From NCBI GenBank assembly GCA_001931905.2, contig MSJI02000582.1, positions 1 through 52,588 on the forward strand: a stretch of 52,588 nucleotides of DNA, in the 5' to 3' direction. Shown here piece after piece: positions 21,664 through 33,379 of the stretch (its first letter is position 1; each line of letters starts with the position of its first letter). The notes below the pieces were generated by a model that had not been told where the DNA came from, did no database searches, and was given only the letters and a program-made list of their open reading frames with translations. The position numbers were made by a program, and so were the translations under genes. Source of the DNA: Cladosporium sp. IMV 00045. Its lineage: Eukaryota; Ascomycota; Dothideomycetes; Cladosporiales; Cladosporiaceae.

Positions 21664-24583
21664 GGTGGTGTGATGTGATGGGTTTGTGATGGGAACCGCG
21701 CGCGGGAGTAGGCGCTTTATGATACCTTACCTGAGATATACGATTAATACGCTTTTCATTTCATATGTGATCTCCAACGATGACAGGACAAGTCTCGCAA
21801 GCATGTCCGGCTACCTACTGTACTTGCAAGCTCTTTGCATAGGTAGGCATGGGCAGACCTTTGATATCGTTTACCATATGAGAACTCACTACCCTTCCCG
21901 TACGCCGTGACACGCTGTCATACCGCTCAAGACCGTCAACCGGTAATGTCATCAACATCACTTCCCTCTTCTTCTTTCCCTCACACGTGCTTCGACTCAT
22001 GACTAGGCAGTCAGGTACAAAAGCACATAGCCTCGTCTCACAGCGAAAAGAGTGTTTTTTCCAGGCTTTCTCACTGGCCGACCGGAGCCACCATATATTC
22101 TAGCCGCAGATGTGCGACCGGCGAATCTCGAATCTCGGATCGCGACTCGCGACAACAGAATGGCAGCTACAGCAGCCTCTTTCATCAACGAGCGACCGTG
22201 GCTGGCCAATACATGCATTTTTATCGTTGTCAAGATCAAGGCCGGCGCTTCGGTCGGCCACCATCACCATCACCTGCAGCAAATGTGACGAAAGCCCGAC
22301 TGCAAGCGCCGAGCCAGACCGAGAGACTTCATCATCTTCCCGAGAAGTTCAGAAAGCCAATTTCGCAAGGTACGTTTCGAGACAAATCTCCAACGATGGA
22401 CAAGACGACTTTGCCTTTGTTTATCAAGATCTCTTGATCCGGACTACTGCCATTCCCACAGCCACCATCTCCAAGAACCCCAGAATCGAAAATAGCACCC
22501 TCCCAGCTCTAGACGCCACCGGAAGAGAACGCCAAAGAAGAAGCAGGCTACGGCGCTCGAAGTAATATTTATTAATATGTGCTCTTCCCCAAAAGCGTAT
22601 GGGAGCGGGTTTCAGGGTGAGCCCTCTCCCACACAAACTCCGTGAAGCGAAAGTTTACGCAGGCGGCCGCTACCTCTAGTGGCTGGCTGTTCCTGGGAAA
22701 ATGGTGTGGGTGGATTTTCATTAATTGATCGGTAATTTCGTGTGTGATGGGCGGTTGGCGTAGATCGGAATTTCTGCGTTTGTGCTTGTCACAGGCACCT
22801 TTTGGGATGTACCTCTCGTTTTTTGCGATATAAGAAGTTGAGCTCTGCCACAATGCAATTATGGCGAGAGATGTCCAAGATCATGAAGTATTTGGCATTT
22901 CTTGGGGAAGACATTCGTTGAGAGAAGGCGCTCGGTTGCGACACGGAGCCGTGACAAACACACCCTTGCCGGCGTTTTCTATCTTTGACCACAGACTGAC
23001 AGGACACGAGGGCCGGCGTGTTTCGACCCGCGGGCACTATGGGGATTAGGCTGGATGGGGTCTGGTCAACCCTTTGATGTGCTGCAGGGATTATTCCCTT
23101 GTCCCTGGGGGTCCCTGTGGTTTCCTGTGCTTTCATCTTCCCATGGCAGACTGGTAATGCCTGCTTTTCGCTTTGATTGTTGGAGATCTTGTTGAATCCG
23201 AGGTGAAGGGAAGACAAGACGCGTCGTCGCTCCGGTAGAGGGGAGCCATTAGACTGTTCATCGAGGCCTATCGTGAGATTAGATGAAGATGCACGCTCGT
23301 CAAAGCACATCCCTTTCTCCTAGTTAAGGTATGCTGGCTCATGAGTGGCGCGGTCGAGGAGCAACGGCGTGCTTCCCTTTGAGAGAGAGAGATGCCATGC
23401 CATTATTATGATCCCCCCTTATTCGTTATCCCGATCTCATTTTCATTTGCACTGCCCTGCCCTGGCGTAGACGGAGAGCAGTAGTGCCCTTTCTCGCATG
23501 ATCGCATCTCGCCTTCGATTCGCGCACGCGCTTCTCGCAACACTCCAAGCTCTCTCCCTCGTCTCCTCCTCCCCTGCCCAGCCCCAAACGGCCATCTTCT
23601 GCAACGCACCGTCGACGAACCCATCCCCAAAGCCTGTCTTTCTCGCTCCACGCGATACTATCGCGCTCGGCGCGTGAATCTTCGCTTGCAGTCTTCTCTT
23701 GCTCTTCCGTCGGCCAACTCCCCATATTACTGTTATTCTTCACGACGACAGACAGACAGCCAGCCGGCCAACCAGCTGGCCCTTCACAGGAACCCCTGTC
23801 TCTCTCGCTTCTGCCACTCCTCGCGCCGGCTGATCCCTCGTCCGAGCGCGTTTCAAGAATACCACCCCCGTTCTGATTGCGCACCGGGGCGAGACCCGCC
23901 TGAGACACGCACCTGCTCGTGGCAGCAGAACCGTTCGTTCGCTTCTCGTCGTCGTCGTCTCCGTCTCGTTCGTTTGCTTGCTCGATCGCTTGCTTGCTTG
24001 CGTGAGTGCGTGCGTGCATGCCGTGTTGCCCTCACTGCTCCCTCGCCTCGTCTTCATCGTCAACCGCATCTGCCGTTCGTCTTGTCTCTGGGCTGCGGCA
24101 CTGCACGTAACCTTCCGACACCACCGCGGGTCAGTCGTAGCAACACCAACAACAACTCACCCACCACTGCGACACTGGATGCGCATGCCTTTCTCTTTAG
24201 TCTAGCTGGCCCACCTGGATATACACACTCGTTTTAACACACGCCGTCTCGACGACGCGGCACACTCGCTTTTGACATTTGCAACTACGCGTGAACGCTG
24301 GACGGCTTTGAAGGATCAAAGACAAGAAGACGGAACACATCTCTCGCTTTGAAGCAGCTGCGCTCGACTTGAACACTCCTTCCGACACGCAATCCCAACT
24401 CGACCAAATCACCCACACTCGCTTGCACGCCTCTCAACAACACCCCGGAGCATGCATACTTAGGCCCGACTGGATTTCCGCGCCGACCTTTTTCGTGAAT
24501 ACTCGTAGTATTCACCCCGCCCACCGACACCACGGACCCATACATTCGGCGCTGAGCACACGGCCGCCTCAGCGCCGCCTTCA
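21664..24583. other. 2.9 kb region: flank plus probable long leader of the propeller/TM gene
   Basis: No conserved gene is visible. Open frames at 22110-22565 (plus) and 22789-23310 (minus) begin with ATG but show no recognisable domain. From about 23450 to 24583 the plus strand is C/T-rich with GCTTGCTT/GTGCGTGC simple sequence, which suits a long transcribed leader for the gene at 24584. Confidence 0.4.
23971..24020 (+). repeat. Low-complexity CGTTTGCTTGC / GTGCGTGC tract
   Basis: Short imperfect units of TTGC and GTGC alternate here in the presumed leader of the downstream gene. It looks like a microsatellite-type tract. Confidence 0.6.
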
Positions 24584-27388
24584 ATGTCCATCCCTGAGCC
24601 CGAGCGGGCCCTGGAAGGGCACTGCTCGGCCATCAACAACGACACACTTTACGTCTACTCGCCATCCGGCTTGCAATCATTACAATTAAAGGAGAACGCG
24701 ACATGGGTAGAGGAGGAGTCTGGAACCTCCGTGAGGGGAGCTGCTTGCGTGCAGGCTGCCCCCAATGGCGACCGTGCGTTGTACGTGATTGGAGGCGAGA
24801 CCGATGACGAGGAATACTCTGGCTTGCAACGGTTTTTCTTTGCGAACAAGACGTGGGAGTCTTTATCACCGCCTGGATTCGATCTTTCTGGACGCACGAA
24901 TCACAGCGCTGCATACTTGAGCGATCCGCAATCCATTCTGGTATACGCCGGCTCAACACCCGAAGCACCATCACAACTCTCCTCACAAACCTTCCTGATC
25001 AGCGCAGTTGAGCCCTTTGGCATCGAGTCTTTCACTTCCACAGCCGCACCGGCAAACCAACCCGTGCTTCTCCCATGGGGTCCGAAAAAGGCAGTCATGG
25101 CAGGAGGATCGCCAACCTCAGAAGTGGTTTACACTTTCGACCGTGAAGGCGGCTGGCAGCAATTGGGCACTAACCTGTCCGAACCACTGGATCCTGGAGT
25201 TCGTGGCACCCTCATTCAAGGCGACGACGGCAGCAAAGTCCTCGAGACTTACGACATGATCTCATCGCCCAATAAGGTCACGCAGACGGTATTATTAGGC
25301 GCAGGAGGAGAGACCGCGCCTAACGGTCAGGTACTTGGCCAGCAGACTTCTTCCAGGAAGCAGAAGAGAGATCTCACACTCCAAGACTGGCCTGAGTACA
25401 ACAGCACCAATGCCCCATCTGGATCTCGGGATGATTATTCCGTCGCACGCGGCTCGGATGGCATGGTGGTGATTTCTGGCGGTAATGAGGACGAGCCGGT
25501 GGCGATGTTCGACCAAAACGACAATGCCTGGGTAGATGCTGGAGATTTCTTCGGAGTTCAGAAGCAACAAAACAACCAGGAACCCTTACAACCCACATCA
25601 ACATCAGACAGCACCCCATCTTCGACCAGCTCAGCGGAACCTGAATCGTCGAGTACCGAGGCTGCAGGTGGCGGTGGTGGCATGACAGCGCATGAGAGGA
25701 GTATGAGGACACTTGGTATCACTCTTGGCACGCTTTGCGGTATCGCCGCCCTTGCTATCATTCTGCTGCTTTACGTTCGCTGGCGGAAGTCGAAGAAGGC
25801 GAGAGCAAACGCTCAAGCAGGCGACAACGAAAAGACCGACCCTAACGCGGCCCGTCTCAGCTTTGTCGATAGGGGAGCAAGCTTCATGAAGGAGGCTGGT
25901 GGATCGGCTACGGATCTGGGAGCTCCCCCTAGAAATCGCTTCGAGAATGCACCAGGCTCGCACAGCTCACTCGCTATCATCGGTGGAAAGTTCGGCAACA
26001 AGCGCAACTCGCAGGCGCCAAAGGGCAGCTTTGAGAGCACCAGGGGTCTTGTTAAGGACAAGAACGGTGGTGAGCCCATGGAGATGATGAATATCGGGGA
26101 GAAGAACCAGCATCTGGCTCCCAATGAGAAGACCAACGCTGTCCCATCACTGCAAGTCCTCGGCGCTTCACCCGACGACAGGAGAACTTCTGGCTGGTCA
26201 AAGTATTTCTCTACGAGCCAGCCTCAGGGTAACGAGCATTTGCCGTCGGCTTATGCTAACGACAGGAACTCGACGGTGTCACAATGGCCTTCAACTCGCG
26301 CTGCTTCGACGGATCAATCACGGATACCCTCATCGGTTCTCGTACCTCCGCTCGATGTCGACTTCAGCAAGACCGTCGATGGCCAACGACTTAGCAACGT
26401 CATTTCCCACTCGCCATCTTTCGCGGACTCCAGAGAAGACCTGGCCAGCCGCGGCAGCACACTCACAGGGCATCAAGGCAAGATTGAGAATGGCGATCGG
26501 CCGTTGTCCGACACGAACACGGTGTCTTCGTACGACCGCAGCACCATGAGCAGCGACTACTACAACGGCATGTCGTCTATCAACTCGCCCTGGACGCCCT
26601 TTAGCAACGGAGACGACCACAGGCCTGCCAGCAGTGTCTACACGGCATCCATCCACGAACGCCGCCTCCCCTCGCGCGCTGCCCGCTCGCAAGGCTCCGG
26701 TTTCTTCCCCGGCGCAGGCGCGACTCCCCGCCCGCCCAAATTGAAGCTCAACCAAGAACAAAAGAACAGCTCAGAATTGCCCGGCGCAACTTCCTCGCCT
26801 CGCGACGCTGGTAAGGACAGCCCGCTCCTCAACTCCCCACCGCCAATCGCACCACCCGCCGCCGTGCATGATAGAGCCAGCACGGCGACCGTCTTCCCCC
26901 AGCAAACCGGCAACCGATGGACGGCCAACATGTCACGGGATGAGCTCATGGCGCAGGATAACCTCATGACGCACGACCTCGCGCCGCCCCGCGCTGGGTT
27001 CATGGGCGGCGGAGGTGGAGGCGGTGGTAGCGGCGGCAGCGGCGGCGGCGCGAACCAAGGCCCCGACCGCGCGAGCACCCTCACCGTCTTCCCCATAGAC
27101 GGCGGCGACGGCGCCTGGACGGCCAACCAGAAGAACGCCACCGGCGGCGCCGCTTTGGACGATGAGCTCCGCCCGCCCGGCGCGCTGGGCGACGCTCGCG
27201 CGGCTGACAATCGCGATAGCACCGTGACCATGTTCCCGCGCGGCGTCAACAGCACTTACTACGCCAACCGGCCCAAAGAGGTCGACGAGGCCGAGGCCGG
27301 CAAGAAGCCGATGAACAACGATATTTCTTGGTTGAATTTGGATCACGGCCGTGGCCATGCTGCTCAGGCGAGCGGGCCTAGAGGTTGA
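24584..27388 (+). CDS. Kelch-like propeller, single-TM receptor-like protein
   Basis: A single exon encodes 934 aa. The N-terminal half has kelch-like strands: HCSAINNDTLYVYSPSGLQS, RALYVIGGETDDE, GRTNHSAAYL, SILVYAGS, AVMAGGSPTSEVVYTFD and GMVVISGGNEDEP. A Ser/Thr-rich stalk follows, then GITLGTLCGIAALAIILLLY (about residues 378-397) with a basic stop RWRKSKKAR. The remaining 530 residues are polar and presumably cytosolic. Near the end the pattern D-R-A-S-T-x-T-V-F-P...W-T-A-N occurs at about residues 763, 828 and 878, with a poly-Gly run between the first two. There is no obvious N-terminal signal peptide, so the TM may act as a signal anchor. I know this architecture as conserved in filamentous ascomycetes, but I do not know its function. 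Confidence 0.82.
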   Translation: MSIPEPERALEGHCSAINNDTLYVYSPSGLQSLQLKENATWVEEESGTSVRGAACVQAAPNGDRALYVIGGETDDEEYSGLQRFFFANKTWESLSPPGFDLSGRTNHSAAYLSDPQSILVYAGSTPEAPSQLSSQTFLISAVEPFGIESFTSTAAPANQPVLLPWGPKKAVMAGGSPTSEVVYTFDREGGWQQLGTNLSEPLDPGVRGTLIQGDDGSKVLETYDMISSPNKVTQTVLLGAGGETAPNGQVLGQQTSSRKQKRDLTLQDWPEYNSTNAPSGSRDDYSVARGSDGMVVISGGNEDEPVAMFDQNDNAWVDAGDFFGVQKQQNNQEPLQPTSTSDSTPSSTSSAEPESSSTEAAGGGGGMTAHERSMRTLGITLGTLCGIAALAIILLLYVRWRKSKKARANAQAGDNEKTDPNAARLSFVDRGASFMKEAGGSATDLGAPPRNRFENAPGSHSSLAIIGGKFGNKRNSQAPKGSFESTRGLVKDKNGGEPMEMMNIGEKNQHLAPNEKTNAVPSLQVLGASPDDRRTSGWSKYFSTSQPQGNEHLPSAYANDRNSTVSQWPSTRAASTDQSRIPSSVLVPPLDVDFSKTVDGQRLSNVISHSPSFADSREDLASRGSTLTGHQGKIENGDRPLSDTNTVSSYDRSTMSSDYYNGMSSINSPWTPFSNGDDHRPASSVYTASIHERRLPSRAARSQGSGFFPGAGATPRPPKLKLNQEQKNSSELPGATSSPRDAGKDSPLLNSPPPIAPPAAVHDRASTATVFPQQTGNRWTANMSRDELMAQDNLMTHDLAPPRAGFMGGGGGGGGSGGSGGGANQGPDRASTLTVFPIDGGDGAWTANQKNATGGAALDDELRPPGALGDARAADNRDSTVTMFPRGVNSTYYANRPKEVDEAEAGKKPMNNDISWLNLDHGRGHAAQASGPRG

Positions 27389-28718
27389 GCGGAGGTTGGG
27401 TTTTCGATGCCCTTGTGAGGGTGTCGTTCAACATTCAGATTCTCCTTGCCTCAGCCTGTTCTTGTCAGCGTTCACGCGCCCACCATCCATCCATCCACGC
27501 ATCCCAGCAAAATTCCACCCATCGCAATTCCACCGACCATCAACGACTCTCACTACAGCCACCCGTCGCATTTCCACCGTCTCTCTCGTCTACATCTACA
27601 CCACCGCGCCGCGCCGCCCCACAGCAGGCATGTCGCCGCCCTCATTGTTTCTCTGCCCCGTTTCTTTCGTTTTCTCAAATACCAAAAGAAGTCGCCCAAA
27701 CAAACCAGCATTCCGTTCGGCATTTTTGGAACTCTCGTCATCCGCATCTTCGTGTGTAATTAGCTTTAGAATATTGTCATCATCATCATCATCATTCTGT
27801 CTCTTTTTTTATGGAAGTTTTCACTTTCGTTGCGAATTCATTCGTTCACCTATTCACGCTTTCTGTCTTTCCGTCTTTTGTTTCTTCTTTTATCTTTTCG
27901 TCTTGTTCTTTTTCGATTTCTGCGTCTCGCATACGAACCGTTCTGAGCGTTTATGCAATCGGCTCTCACTAAAAGAAGAGGCGGGAAAAAGTCAATCAGA
28001 GGCAATAAACAGGAAAGGAGGAAAGAGAGAAGAAGAAAGAGAAAAGTAAGACGACGGCCTTGTATGCTTGTGCTTTCTTGTGAGAAGCGGGAGGACAACA
28101 GGAAAGGTAAACGGAAGGAAAAGAGGCTTCTCGCATGGCGTGGCATTGGACCGGGCGTGGGTTGTCTGTTATGAGGTTATAAATACGTGTTTCGAGATAC
28201 TATCATTGACATTCACCACTGCCGTCACTGCCGTTTGACATTAAGCGTTCTTCTTTGTCCTATTGCCATGTTGGGCTTTGCTTGCTTACGGTATGCTTCT
28301 TTTCTATGACGAGTTCTCTTGCTTGCCCCCGATGTCTCCTCACGTCAATGCAGAAACTCCCCTCTGAACTCAGCGAACTTACATCGCTTTTCTGTCTCGA
28401 GAGTGCATCGATCTTCTGACGTTTGCTTTTTTCTCCCGTGAGATTGGTAGCTAGGTAGGGTTGCGCTTCGCAGGAACGGGAAGGATGAGACATGAATCTG
28501 CACGATTGCTTGGGATGAGTGCTTGGCGCCTATCCGTCTCTGGGTGGGGTGAGAAAGTCTGAGACGAGCTGTTCACTCGATGTAGGAGGAATGACGATTT
28601 GATGTTATTACTATTCTCTCTTCTTCTTATCGTCTCAATCACATCTCGACTGGCTCGAGCAATCCCAACAACAGCCTCCCTCGGCCGTCACCACGCACAC
28701 ACTCGCGCACACACCACC
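27389..28718. other. Intergenic between convergent genes, strongly strand-asymmetric
   Basis: It holds the 3' flanks of the propeller/TM gene and the gankyrin gene. A long pyrimidine-rich stretch (about 27420-27925) is followed by a purine-rich one (about 27970-28060). No conserved coding region was seen. Confidence 0.5.
27778..27795 (+). repeat. (CAT)6 microsatellite
   Basis: Six perfect CAT units lie in the intergenic 3' flank. Confidence 0.9.
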
Positions 28719-29490
28719 TCATCTCATCTCAATCCCCTCCTCCTCCGCAAACTTCAACACGTAATCCCTAACCTTCGCATCCGGCGCCGTCTCAATTGCC
28801 AACCGTCCGTCGATATCCTTCCTATCCGGCTCCGCGCCCGCTTTCAGCAAAACAACAGCCGCATCCCCGTGCCCCTCAGCAATGGCATGATGCAAAGCCG
28901 TGCACCCGTCCACATCCGTCGCGTTGACGGGACTGTTGTTCTCCAGCATGAGCTTCACAATCGGCACATTCCCAACCGCCGCGGCGCGATGGAGCGGGAG
29001 CTGGCCTCGCTTATCTTTCACGCGAGCGGAGGCTTTGTGCGCGAGCAGCTTCCTCGCGGCGTCGAGGTTGGCTTTGCTGGCGGTGAAGTGCAGCGCGGTC
29101 TGGCCGGCGTTGGTCTTTGCGGCGACGTCGGCTTGTTTGGCCAGGAGGAGGTCGAGCAGGGCGTCGCTGTCTTTGATGCTGGAGGCGATCATGAGGGCGG
29201 TCCAGCCCGCGCCGTCCTGAGCATCGACGTCGAAATTCTTGCGCTCGGAGAGGAGCTCGACGATGGCGACGTGGTTGTAGCTCGAGGCCCAGTGGAGGGG
29301 CAGGCGGTCGTCGTCATCGCGGCGGGAGATGAGTTTGGGGTCGGCGTTGAGGAGGGATTCGACTAATTTGGCTGGAAGATGAAGTCAGTATGGGTTTGAA
29401 GCTGTGTATCAATCGATAGCACTCACTCTGCCCTTCACGGCAGGCCTGGTGAATGGCATACTTGGCCTGTTGTGCTTCGGAGTCCATCAT
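28719..29490 (-). CDS. Gankyrin / Nas6-like ankyrin protein (proteasome assembly chaperone)
   Basis: Nas6 (gankyrin, PSMD10) binds the C-terminus of Rpt3 during assembly of the 19S regulatory particle. Exon 1 is 29490-29427 and exon 2 is 29371-28719, with a 55-nt GTGAGT...TTCCAG intron, giving 238 aa, near the yeast length (228). The N-terminus reads AKYAIHQACREGQ. Ankyrin units follow: RLPLHWASSYNHVAIVELL, GWTALMIASSIKDSDALLDL, GQTALHFTASKANLDAARKL, GQLPLHRAAAVGNVPIVKLM and GCTALHHAIAEGHGDAAVVL. The WASS and GWTALMIA spellings are those of the gankyrin family. Two start codons are adjacent (29490 and 29487). Confidence 0.85.
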
Positions 29491-29572
29491 TTGGGTGCGT
29501 GCTGCTGGTGTGTTTGGGCAAGTCGTGGAGAGTGCGGGGCAGAGCGCGCTGAGTTCCGCTGATGGGTGAGGT

Positions 29573-29585
29573 TGACGTCACGTGA
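29573..29585. promoter_or_regulatory. Composite CRE / E-box upstream of the gankyrin gene
   Basis: TGACGTCA (29573-29580, the CRE palindrome bound by Atf1/AtfA-type bZIPs) overlaps TCACGTGA (29578-29585, a CACGTG E-box). The pair lies 83 bp upstream of the gankyrin ATG on the minus strand. It is a sequence match only. Confidence 0.4.
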
Positions 29586-29630
29586 TAGGTTCTCGTCCTT
29601 GGTGAATGATGCTCGCTTGAACGAACAGCA

Positions 29631-32600
29631 TCATATCTTCGTCGCAGGGACCCAGACCCCAATACCCCGCTGAGCGTCGACTCGAACACCAGGCCCGGCA
29701 GCTTGCACTCGTAAAGTCTTCTGGTAATACGAGTCGACAACCTGCAGGACCGGCCAGATCCAACGACCCCGTCCGCCAGCCAGCCCTGTCTCATCGCGGC
29801 TCGCATGCACGAGGAGATTGAAAGTCAATTGGTGCCGACTGAAAGGTGCGAGGCTCATGGTCCTGTACTTGGGCCCGCTGAAAGCAAAGTCATCGTTTGC
29901 CTCCATGGTCACTGCAAAGGTGAGGAAATGCGTCGAAGGGTTTTCCAGATGGTAGTGAAGAGATGCGTCTGAGGTTTCGCTTTGGGAAACGTCAGCGACA
30001 CAGAGTACTCTTGGCTCTGAAGAGGGAATGTTGAGGCGTGGGACTGGCACTTTCGTGGTGCAGGGTGTAGAGTCTGCTTTGCGAGCCCACGACACTGCCA
30101 GTGACAGTTCCAAAATCGTCGGCCTACGATCGTCAAGCGACAACTTCTGTACCAACACCTGGAAAGACCTGTCGAGCTTCGTTTCCGGTGCGATAACTTT
30201 ATCCTCCTGCTCATTTGATTCGAGCACCTTGAAGTCTGCTTCGTTCGTCACACGATCGACCACGATGTCAGCGCTTTTGACGGTGATCTCATCAGAAGCG
30301 ACGGACGTGATTTGACTCCCCAGCCTCCAGCGATGCGGGATTCCACATGACAGGTCTTCCTCTGATGATAGCAACGCCGGGTCAAAGTAGCTTGGCCATG
30401 GTTCAGGGTGTACGAGTGGACCGAAGTTGAACTTCGCCTCGAACAGGGCAGCATAGCTGAGTTCTATCACGATAGACTTCTTCAATGGCGTGTCAGGTTG
30501 CGAAGCTAGAGTGTAGTCGACATCGATTGTCAGAGTATGCGGTACAGGCTCCATTGGGGCATCAATGACGAGGTCAAGCTTGGTTCCCGCCGATGGTTGA
30601 AGGTCATTGATGTCTTGCTGGGAAGCGGCTTCCGGTGTCAAATCACGGTCGTCGTCTGAAGATCCTCCGACCGGCGACCACTTCGACGGGAGGACAATAT
30701 CGTCCTGTGCAATGACTTTTTGTGTCACAGAGCCTCTCACGACGTCCGCTTCTTCATTAACCAGCTCCACCTGAAGCTTGACCTGCTCACCAACGTAAAA
30801 TTGTTGGTGGAGACCATGCAGCGATACTTGTATTTTGGGCGGCTTTGGCAGCACCTCTACAGTCGTCGATTCCTCGCGATAAAGAGAGCTCGGTACCAAC
30901 TCTCCATGTGATTCGGATTGCCATACAGACGTCTGAAGAATCAGCTCGTCTTGGAAGATGTGGCTCAAGCTGAACTTTTCAGTGACCAGGGAGATGGTGG
31001 CTTCTTGCAATTTTATTGCTTGCGCCTCCCGGAATGTTAGCTCGAAATTGTAAATCCGGGTCTCTTCTGGGCGTAGAGTCAGATTTGCGTGTGATTGAAA
31101 TAGCTCGTCAGAAGCTTTGAGGGAAAGTCCAGCGACTGTATTCGCAGGCTCATCGCCATCATGCGAAATCTCAATCTTCTTGGTGGTATCGATGAGTAGC
31201 TCAACCTTAGATAAGGTGATGCTTTCGGTACTGGCTTTCACAATTGAAGTGAGAGCCAGTTGGCACTGTAAGGGTTCGCCGACGAATCCTTGCCTGTTCG
31301 CAAACGCGAATTGCAGTGAGATGGGACTCAGGCGTTCTCGGTCTTTGCATTGTACAGAAACCATTCCAGCATCGGCTGGTAATGCATCTAGACAGCGTGC
31401 GATGCTGATCTCATTGCTTTGTTGAGACAAGGTTGCAGCGCCCAGAAGCTCCCACGTAGTCGTTACTATCAGCTCGTAAGACCCTGTCTTCTCGGCGCAC
31501 CGATAGAGTTCGAGCAAAAGCTCCTCATAAAGCGCATGCCATCCGTCGTTTCGCCACGTGCAGTCTTTCCACAGCGACACGAACTGGTCCAGAGCTTCAT
31601 TGAAGCGCTCGGCTTGCACAAAGTCGCGGCCCACGTCAAGTTTCAGCTGTTCGCTCATGCGAGTCTGTTTCCTACTGGAGAACTCCCGGGAAGCGTGATC
31701 TGACAGTTGTCCAATGATGGCGATGTGATCAATGCCACATTTTTCCTGGTCGGGATACTCTTTGTGGGGAGGTAAAACTAGATATGTATCGTATGCCGCC
31801 GGTCTTTTGGCTACGGCGGATGCTGGTGATCCATCCGGTGATGATCGATCCTCAACTGGTATTGCTTGAGCGCGCTGCCAACGCGACCTCGTCCCGCTCA
31901 ACGCAAGTCGAAGCCAATACCCAGCATGGTGAAGTAAGCTGAAAGGGGGCAGGCGTTCAGCTGTCGAGAACGCTTTCTCGGGAAGAGCATGTGTGCGAAG
32001 GTGCGAGGGCTCACTAGACCCATCCAGCGGCTGTTTTGTTTGGATTTGGAAAGCAGGCAAGTCTGCCCGACGGGTGAGCTCCGCCATGACTTTTGCCCAT
32101 CGATATTCCCAAGCATCCCAACTGTATGTTTGCGATCCTTTCCCGCGACGGTCGACCAGGTCCTTCATCCGCAGACGGTAGTTGGACCACGACTGGGAGG
32201 CACCAGTAGACGAGCCAGTCCATAGCTGGCATCGAATAACACGCAGGGCCAGCGTATCAGCAAGAAGTCTTGCCTCGTTCCAACGGGGCGACCAGCTTGG
32301 TGTAGTTTCGAAGATGCCCTCGGGGTTGAAAAGGTCCTCAATCGCTTGCGAGTAATGTCGCTCGGCAACATCCATCTCCTGACGGAACTCGGCAAATGCG
32401 CCTTGCTTAGTTTCGTACCTCACATTCCATCCAACGTTCGAGAGCGACTGAGAGGCCGGTATAGATGCAGCCGAGGGAATCGAGCCCCGTGCCTTTTTAC
32501 GACGTGCGTGCTTGGTGAGGTCCCTGTAGTATTCTACTATCGATGGCTGCAGCGCAGATAGCACGCCATGCACGAAGCCACTCATCTCTGACTGAGAAGA

Positions 32601-33379
32601 GACAGGGGGCATGAAAAACAGAGAAGTCTTGGAATCCAAATTTGTAACCCGGCGGATGCTTGCCAGACGGTCTTCAAGCTCAGCGGCATGCAGGATGCTT
32701 TCGTCGCTCAAGAGCACAGCGGCGAAACGGGTCTTGAATCCGGATCGACTAATTGCCGACCTCACGGCGTTGATATCGGCTTTTAGCTGGTCATCACCAG
32801 CCTGGCCGTCAGCGGCTCTCATGTCGAAGAATGCAACAAAAGCTGCAGGTATCTGACGCTGGTGTTTCGCAAACCACAGCGGAGTAAAGACACCGTCAGG
32901 AAAAGTCGGCGAGCCAGGTGAGAGAGGCGATAGAGGTGAGTGCAACTCAGTAACTTTCGAGGGGCTTCGAGATCGGTTGACAGCATCTTCCCCGGTCGCT
33001 GCTTGCGCGAGAGGTGCTGCTTTACGAGGTGGTAGAGTGTAGGTCTTTTGACAATCAGTCTATGTGAACCAACAACTGAAAGAGATCAGGTCCGACTTAC
33101 CCTACCGATCGCCTTCATGCAATAATTCATAGATCCCACCGGCCCAGGCAGGTTGCCAGCATTCCATGCCGAATTACTGCCATCTCGTTTGACGAACTGC
33201 TGGAGCAAGTGGCGTGCCTTTTCGCCCTCGCACGCTGCAGACTGAATCACCAACTTCGTGCCGCTCTCCTGGCGTGGCACTCCATTCCCACCAGTACCAG
33301 TGTGATCTGCATCGTCCAGTCCAGAGAGAAGAACCAAGGGCAGATTATGATCTGTGTAGCCGACGGGCAAGTCGTCCAT
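29631..33379 (-). CDS. TRAPPC11 / Foie-gras family TRAPP subunit
   Basis: TRAPPC11 is a large subunit of the TRAPPIII tether/GEF that works in ER-Golgi traffic and autophagy. Exon 1 is 33379-33101 (93 codons) and exon 2 is 33044-29631, with a 56-nt GTAAGT...AAAAG intron, giving 1230 aa. The N-terminus DLPVGYTDHNLPLVLLSGL is typical of the family. The foie-gras domain includes IPAAFVAFFDMRA, RFAAVLLSDESIL, HYSQAIEDLFNP, ARLLADTLALRVIRCQLW and WVAR-like blocks such as YSWDAWEYRWAKVMAELTRR. The second half is beta-rich (Gryzun-like), ending GIGVWVPATKI. The start is 393 bp from the divergent MOZART1 start. Confidence 0.88.

Noticed and set aside
23426..24237. Overlapping long open frames on both strands before the propeller/TM gene
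   Set aside because: Both are Arg/Ser-rich translations of C/T-rich leader sequence without any domain.
27351..28049. A 232-codon plus-strand open frame past the end of the propeller/TM gene
   Set aside because: It is Phe/Ser/Leu-rich from a pyrimidine tract, with no conserved feature.
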